Assembly (NCBI GenBank): GCA_016781735.1
Contig: JADDPT010000074.1
Span: forward strand, 1 to 35,277
DNA: 35,277 nucleotides
Source of the DNA: Rubrobacter sp.
Lineage (GTDB): Bacteria > Chloroflexota > Chloroflexia > Thermobaculales > Thermobaculaceae
Direction: 5' to 3'
Numbering within the stretch: position 1 is the stretch's first letter; each line of letters starts with the position of its first letter. The notes beneath the pieces are model-generated. The model was not told where the DNA came from. It was given only the letters and a program-made list of their open reading frames with translations, and did no database searches. Made by a program: the position numbers and the translations under genes. Shown here one piece after another: positions 31,354 through 35,277 of the stretch.

Positions 31354-32127
31354 CTAGGCACCGCCGCCGACGCTCTGCATCAGCCCACCGTCCACGAAGT
31401 ACGAACTGCCCGTCACGTAGCTGCCGTCATCGGATGCGAGGAGGAGCGCAACATTGGCGATCTCCTGTGGCTTCCCCGGCCGTCCCATCGGGATCCGGCT
31501 TGTACTCTGCTGGGCTTGCTCGGGATCCTCTAGCTTCTCAGCCGTCATCGGGGTGGCGATCATCCCAGGGGCGATGTTGTTGACCCGAACGCCTTTCGGG
31601 GCGAGCTCCAACGCCATCGTGCGGGTTACGTTTCGGAGGCCACCCTTCGCCGCGTCGTAAGCGACACCACCGGGCGATGGTATCTCCTCGTGCACGCTCG
31701 TGATGTTGATGATCGAACCGGAACCCCGCTCGGACATGTGCTTTCCCGCGGCCTGCACGAGCGCCCAGGGGCTAACGAGGTCTATGTTGAGGACCCGAAC
31801 GAAGTCGTCAAGTGGAGTGCTGAGCGAGTCCTCGACAGCCGCGCCGGTGCCCGCGCAGTTTACGAGAATATCTAGGCTTCCCAGCCTTTCGAGCGCCTCA
31901 ATGAACAGCATCCTTGCGTTGTTCGGATCGGCGAGGTCGGCCTGCGCCGTGTCGGCCGACGCACCGTTACTGCGTATCTGCTCCGCGGTACTACGCGCGC
32001 CCTCGGCGTCGCTGCCGTAGTGCACCAGCACGTCGGCGCCTTCCCGTCCGAACGTTATCGCGATCGCCTGTCCGATACCACTGTCTGCGCCGGTAACCAG
32101 CGCCTTCTTCCCTTCGAGCTTGCCCAT
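31354..32127 (-). CDS. Short-chain dehydrogenase/reductase
   Basis: A 257-residue classical SDR oxidoreductase. The cofactor site is TGADSGIGQAIA (about 13-24), NCAG replaces the usual NAAG, and catalytic Ser and YxxxK are in NITSVHEE and YDAAKGG. The C-terminal VDGGL and SYVTGSSYFVDGG are family hallmarks. It resembles glucose 1-dehydrogenase and 3-oxoacyl-ACP reductase-like members; the substrate cannot be assigned. An Arg near the second strand is not evident, so NAD(H) or NADP(H) preference is undecided. ATG 32127 has GGGAGG upstream. It is divergent from the protease operon. Confidence 0.92.
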   Translation of the reverse strand: MGKLEGKKALVTGADSGIGQAIAITFGREGADVLVHYGSDAEGARSTAEQIRSNGASADTAQADLADPNNARMLFIEALERLGSLDILVNCAGTGAAVEDSLSTPLDDFVRVLNIDLVSPWALVQAAGKHMSERGSGSIINITSVHEEIPSPGGVAYDAAKGGLRNVTRTMALELAPKGVRVNNIAPGMIATPMTAEKLEDPEQAQQSTSRIPMGRPGKPQEIANVALLLASDDGSYVTGSSYFVDGGLMQSVGGGA

Positions 32128-32248
32128 CTGCGCCTCCCACTCTATGTTGTTTCGGCCCTACGGACGCAAGCGATGTGCCAGTCAGCCTTCGCGCGGGTAG
32201 CGGGTGTGCGTCAAACATCTCCCTGCCCGCACGCGCAGGCCCTCGGCT

Positions 32249-32260
32249 GCCCATATGGGC
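32249..32260. repeat. 12 bp perfect palindrome upstream of the protease operon
   Basis: GCCCATATGGGC is a perfect palindrome in the 209 bp gap between the SDR gene and the first protease gene. It is 77 bp before the protease ATG. It could be an operator half-pair for a dimeric regulator, but palindromes of this length also occur by chance. No convincing -35/-10 pair was found beside it. Confidence 0.35.
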
Positions 32261-32336
32261 GGTGTGCTACCGGGCGCTCAGTCGTATGCTTGTGCCAGTC
32301 GATTTACAACAGGGAATCATATGCGGAGGACTCACT

Positions 32337-33263
32337 ATGACGCAGGAAATGACGGAAGGCAAGACAGGCACGCTGGCGGAGGTTTCAGCGGAGCTTGCGA
32401 GTGCGGTTGAGAGGGCCGGCGCAAGTGTCGTCCGAGTTGAAGCTCGCAGGGGAAATGCAGCAAGCGGCATTGTGTGGTCGGCCGGTGGGCAAATACTCGC
32501 CGCGGACCACACGCTCGAGCGCGATGAGGACATTACTGTAGGGTTTGGCGACGGCCGATCGCTGCCCGCTGCCGTTGTGGCCCGCGACCCCGGCACGGAC
32601 CTGGCGCTGCTCAAGGTGGAGGCGTCCGACCTCTCCCCGGCCATCCACGCGGAGGACGGTAGCGCGAAGATCGGGCACCTAGTCTTGGCGATAGGCCGCC
32701 CCGGTCCGACCGGTCTGATGGCCTCCTTTGGAATCGTCAGCGCGCTCGGCGGCCCTTGGCGCGCCGCCCGCGGAGCACAGGTGGACGGCTTCGTGCGCAC
32801 CGACGCTATGCTATACCCCGGATTCTCAGGCGGGCCACTCGTGAACACCTCGGGGGAGGTTGTAGCCCTCAACAGCTGGACGCTGAGCCAGGGGGCCGGG
32901 CTGGCACTTCCGATCAGCATTGTGGTTTCAGTGGCCAGCGCACTGGCGCGGGGCGGAGTCAAGCGGCCCTACCTCGGGATCGGGACTCAGACGGTTCGCT
33001 TGCCGGCATCCGTGCGGGGCAGGCTGGCATCTCGGCAGGAGAGCGGACTCATGCTGCTGACGGTTGAGCAGGGTGGCCCCGCGGAGAAGAGCGGCCTGAT
33101 GATAGGCGATATCCTGCTGGAGGTAGATGGGAACCTCCTGCACGATACCGATGATCTGCTGGCACAGCTCGCCGGGCGGAAGGCGGGCGCTCAGTTGGCG
33201 ACAAGGGTGGTGCGTGGTGGAGAAGCCAGAGAGATCAGCGTAGTCCTGGGCGAGAGACCATAA
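32337..33263 (+). CDS. HtrA-like trypsin-PDZ protease without signal peptide (first copy)
   Basis: A 308-residue protein with a trypsin-like domain (about 15-215) and a C-terminal PDZ domain (about 225-305, PYLGIGTQTVRL ... GGPAEKSGLMIGDILLEVDG). The triad is His58 (LAADHTLERDE), Asp88 (DPGTDLALLKV) and Ser164 (YPGFSGGPLVN), so it is probably active. The N-terminus has no signal peptide or membrane segment, unusual for HtrA/DegP, so it is probably cytoplasmic. ATG 32337 with GGAGGA 6 nt upstream is preferred over longer in-frame starts. A second protease follows 11 nt later, then a LuxR-type regulator. Confidence 0.87.
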   Translation: MTQEMTEGKTGTLAEVSAELASAVERAGASVVRVEARRGNAASGIVWSAGGQILAADHTLERDEDITVGFGDGRSLPAAVVARDPGTDLALLKVEASDLSPAIHAEDGSAKIGHLVLAIGRPGPTGLMASFGIVSALGGPWRAARGAQVDGFVRTDAMLYPGFSGGPLVNTSGEVVALNSWTLSQGAGLALPISIVVSVASALARGGVKRPYLGIGTQTVRLPASVRGRLASRQESGLMLLTVEQGGPAEKSGLMIGDILLEVDGNLLHDTDDLLAQLAGRKAGAQLATRVVRGGEAREISVVLGERP

Positions 33264-33274
33264 GGGAGCCAGTG

Positions 33275-34162
33275 ATGATTGCACCCATAGAACAAGCTAC
33301 CCGCGCGCACGGCGTGTCGCGGGAAACCGCCGAGGTTGCCGAGAGGTTACTCCGCAGTGTAGTCGTCGTGAGGTCGCGGAATGGAGGTGGCTCCGGCGTC
33401 ATATGGGAGGCGGACGGCCTCATTGTGACGAACAACCATGTGGTGAGGGAGGACACCGCCACGGTGGTGCTCGGCGACACAAGGAAACTGAAGGCGAGGG
33501 TGGTGATGAGGAGCCCTGAGCTCGACCTCGCAGCGCTGCGGGTCGAAGCCGTCGGGCTGACCGCCGCCATCGTCGGTGACTCCTCGCGTGTGCGGGTGGG
33601 ACAGGTAGTCCTCGCGGCTGGCAACCCGCTGGGGCTGCAAGGTGTAGTCACGGCCGGCATCATCACCGGCGCCGGACAGGTATCGGATGGCGAGAGGACT
33701 CGACTCGATGACCTCACCCAGGCTGACGTTTCCCTGGCCCCTGGGAACTCGGGCGGTCCTCTGGCCGACGTGGACGGCAAGGTGCTGGGAATCAACTCCA
33801 TGATCTCGTCCGCGGGCGTAGCTCTCGCAATCCCTTCTCAGGCGGTACTCAATTGGATAACGCCGGAGGTGTACGGTCAGGCGTACGTCGGCCTAAGGCT
33901 CGTCGCCGTACCGACGCCTGGCACGCGTCAGAAGAGAGCCCTGCTGGTACTCGAGGTTGAGGAGGGAAGCCCGGCGGACCGCGCCGGCCTTATGCAGGGC
34001 GACCTACTCACCGGCCTGGGGGATCACTCGGACGGCACGCCGGAAGAGCTGCAGAGGGTGCTCGGCGCTCTGCACCGCGGCAGCGCTGTGACGGTACACG
34101 TTCTTCGCGGCGGCGAACATAGAGAGTTCGCCGTGGTTCCTGCGTTACGCGCGGTGGCGTAA
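33275..34162 (+). CDS. HtrA-like trypsin-PDZ protease without signal peptide (second copy)
   Basis: A 295-residue protein. A short N-terminal helix (about 10-28) is followed by a trypsin-like domain with His55 (LIVTNNHVVRE), Asp84 (PELDLAALRV) and Ser159 (APGNSGGPLAD), closer to classical DegP than the first copy. A C-terminal PDZ domain (about 200-290, AYVGLRLVAVP ... GSPADRAGLMQGDLLTGLG) follows. No signal peptide or membrane helix is present. ATG 33275 is chosen with GGGAG 6 nt before it; GTG 33272 is too close to that site. The stop abuts the GTG start of the LuxR-type gene, so the three genes are probably one transcript. Confidence 0.88.
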   Translation: MIAPIEQATRAHGVSRETAEVAERLLRSVVVVRSRNGGGSGVIWEADGLIVTNNHVVREDTATVVLGDTRKLKARVVMRSPELDLAALRVEAVGLTAAIVGDSSRVRVGQVVLAAGNPLGLQGVVTAGIITGAGQVSDGERTRLDDLTQADVSLAPGNSGGPLADVDGKVLGINSMISSAGVALAIPSQAVLNWITPEVYGQAYVGLRLVAVPTPGTRQKRALLVLEVEEGSPADRAGLMQGDLLTGLGDHSDGTPEELQRVLGALHRGSAVTVHVLRGGEHREFAVVPALRAVA

Positions 34163-34783
34163 GTGATCCGGGTGCTCGTAATCTCCCCCTTTCCGGCGGT
34201 GCGCGCCGGCCTGCGCGCCTTACTCGAGCCTAGCGGAGAGGTAGAGGTCGTCGAGGCAAGAGAGCCGGGCGACGGGCGGTATCTCCGAGGACAGGCTCCA
34301 GACGTGGTTCTTCTCGACGACATCGCTAATGCGAACGCCCTGGATACGCTGCGGAAGGATGCCCCGGACGTGGGGATTGTGCTTTTAGGCGGAAGTCCGG
34401 CGGCGGTTGGGGCGGGAGCCGGTAGAGGGGCGACGGGCTACCTAACACGCGATGCGTCGGCGGAAGAGATACTGGCGGCTATCCGAGGTGTCGCGCGCGG
34501 GCTGACGGTGGTCGACCCTGCGCGCATGTCGGAAGTCTCCCAGGCCGCTATCCGCCCACACGCGGAGCCGGCCTCTCCCACCGACGAGAAGTTGACGCAG
34601 CGTGAGTTGGAGGTGCTTCAGCTCATGGCCGCGGGCCTCCCGAACAAGACGATCGCGCTCCAGCTTGGGATCAGCGACCACACAGCAAAGTTTCACGTCA
34701 GCGCCGTGCTTGCCAAGCTCGGAGCCGCAAGCCGGACTGAAGCGGTCACGACTGCGGCGCGCCGGGGCCTGTTACTGCTATAG
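34163..34783 (+). CDS. LuxR/NarL-family regulator with degenerate receiver
   Basis: A 206-residue protein. The N-terminal receiver-like domain (about 1-115) keeps a possible phospho-acceptor (Asp52/Asp53 in VVLLDDI) but lacks the acidic pair: VLVISPFPAVRAG has Ser8-Pro9. It also has Arg96 in GYLTRDA at the conserved Lys position. The C-terminal LuxR helix-turn-helix is intact: LTQRELEVLQLMAAGLPNKTIALQLGISDHTAKFHVSAVLAKLGAASRTEAV. Phosphorylation control by a histidine kinase is therefore doubtful. GTG 34163 directly follows the protease stop. No kinase gene is nearby. It could regulate its own operon. Confidence 0.88.
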   Translation: MIRVLVISPFPAVRAGLRALLEPSGEVEVVEAREPGDGRYLRGQAPDVVLLDDIANANALDTLRKDAPDVGIVLLGGSPAAVGAGAGRGATGYLTRDASAEEILAAIRGVARGLTVVDPARMSEVSQAAIRPHAEPASPTDEKLTQRELEVLQLMAAGLPNKTIALQLGISDHTAKFHVSAVLAKLGAASRTEAVTTAARRGLLLL

Positions 34784-34922
34784 CCGGTCGAGGGTGATTT
34801 CTGCGTACCACAGCGCGCGTTGCCAGATATGGAGAGCTTCTACCGAGCGACGTCGAGGAGCCAGACTAATGGACGGCCTCACTTCTGGGTAGGACTACTA
34901 CGAAGGATAAGCGGGCGGCCCG

Positions 34923-35277
34923 TCAGCGTCTGCGGAAGCGGCCACCTAAGGTAGGCGGCTCGTGCGGCGCAGATCGGTAGAGAATGACAAGCAAGGCAAG
35001 AACGAAAACGGACACGCTCGACCATAGTGCTGCCTCGTCCCGGATGCCAAGTACGTCAACGACAAACCAGAATACTGCGGCCAGCAGGAAGGCACCAAGG
35101 AGCGCCCTGACAAAAAGCTGATCGCCTTCCGGGTCCGGGGCTCTAAACGTGCGCCCGTCTGGCTCCAGGTCCATTTCGCCGAGATTGTCGCATGACGACT
35201 TCGAAGCGTCAAGCACTTGCCGGAGCCTACCCAGGGCGGTTTCAAAGTCGGTGTCGGTGGGAAGTGGACCTCCTGCA
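34923..35277 (-). CDS. Membrane protein of unknown function, probably 5'-truncated by window edge
   Basis: The minus-strand frame is open from the window edge to a stop at 34923. The portion from GTG 35216 encodes 97 residues. They have an N-terminal hydrophilic part (LEPDGRTFRAPDPEGDQ) and two hydrophobic helices (VRALLGAFLLAAVFWFVVDVLGI and LWSSVSVFVLALLVILY), ending GGRFRRR. Upstream codons to 35277 continue as plausible coding sequence (GGPLPTDTDFETALGRLRQ), and I see no ribosome site at 35216, so the true start probably lies outside the window. No family is recognised. Confidence 0.55.
   Translation of the reverse strand, partial: AGGPLPTDTDFETALGRLRQVLDASKSSCDNLGEMDLEPDGRTFRAPDPEGDQLFVRALLGAFLLAAVFWFVVDVLGIRDEAALWSSVSVFVLALLVILYRSAPHEPPTLGGRFRRR

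Overview
The window is a GC-rich bacterial chromosome segment densely packed with housekeeping genes. Several things suggest a Chloroflexota genome, probably Thermomicrobia/Sphaerobacter-like. There is a Gram-positive-type LexA box. HspR occurs with a DnaJ. A Ser/Thr kinase ends in a Thr/Pro-rich tail. DUF3662-FHA and membrane-FHA proteins sit beside a VanW/YoaR-type protein. GTG and TTG starts are frequent, and two small proteins look lineage-restricted. This assignment is inference from gene content; a deep-branching actinobacterium is the main alternative. No mobile element, prophage, CRISPR array or rRNA was seen.

Layout. 1-5.6 kb: a WecA/TagO-type glycosyl-1-phosphate transferase, convergent with uvrA; then three small minus-strand genes (PRC-barrel, unknown, BON). 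5.7-7.1 kb: a membrane Ser/Thr kinase with an unresolved start. 7.1-10.8 kb: a DinG-type exonuclease-helicase divergent from lexA, whose near-ideal promoter contains a LexA box. 11.0-14.9 kb: DUF4126, an alkaline-phosphatase-superfamily protein, dnaJ and hspR. 14.8-18.0 kb: a lysophospholipid acyltransferase and a bifunctional-type relA/spoT gene. 18.1-22.0 kb: the rpmH-rnpA-yidD-yidC-jag block, followed by a PfkB-like kinase with no canonical start codon and a YggU/DUF167 gene. 22.0-29.9 kb, minus strand: prmC, a small zinc-ribbon-like gene, then tig-clpP-clpX-fhaA-like-fhaB-like-vanW, which reads as one operon. 30.1-30.8 kb: two small conserved-looking proteins of unknown function. 30.9-31.1 kb: two tRNA-Ser genes. 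31.3-34.8 kb: an SDR dehydrogenase divergent from a compact operon of two HtrA-like proteases plus a LuxR-type regulator with a degraded receiver. At the right edge a membrane protein gene runs off the window.

Functional themes are DNA damage response (uvrA, lexA, dinG), protein quality control (dnaJ/hspR, tig/clpP/clpX, two HtrA-like proteases), membrane protein biogenesis (yidC/yidD/jag) and phospho-signalling at the envelope (kinase, two FHA proteins, VanW).

The items most worth checking are: the kinase 5' end, where one extra base would explain a leaderless start; the PfkB gene lacking ATG/GTG/TTG; a ClpP whose catalytic-Asp position reads Glu; an acyltransferase with HX4N instead of HX4D/E; the protease-protease-pseudoreceiver operon; and the nested inverted repeat at the tig start.
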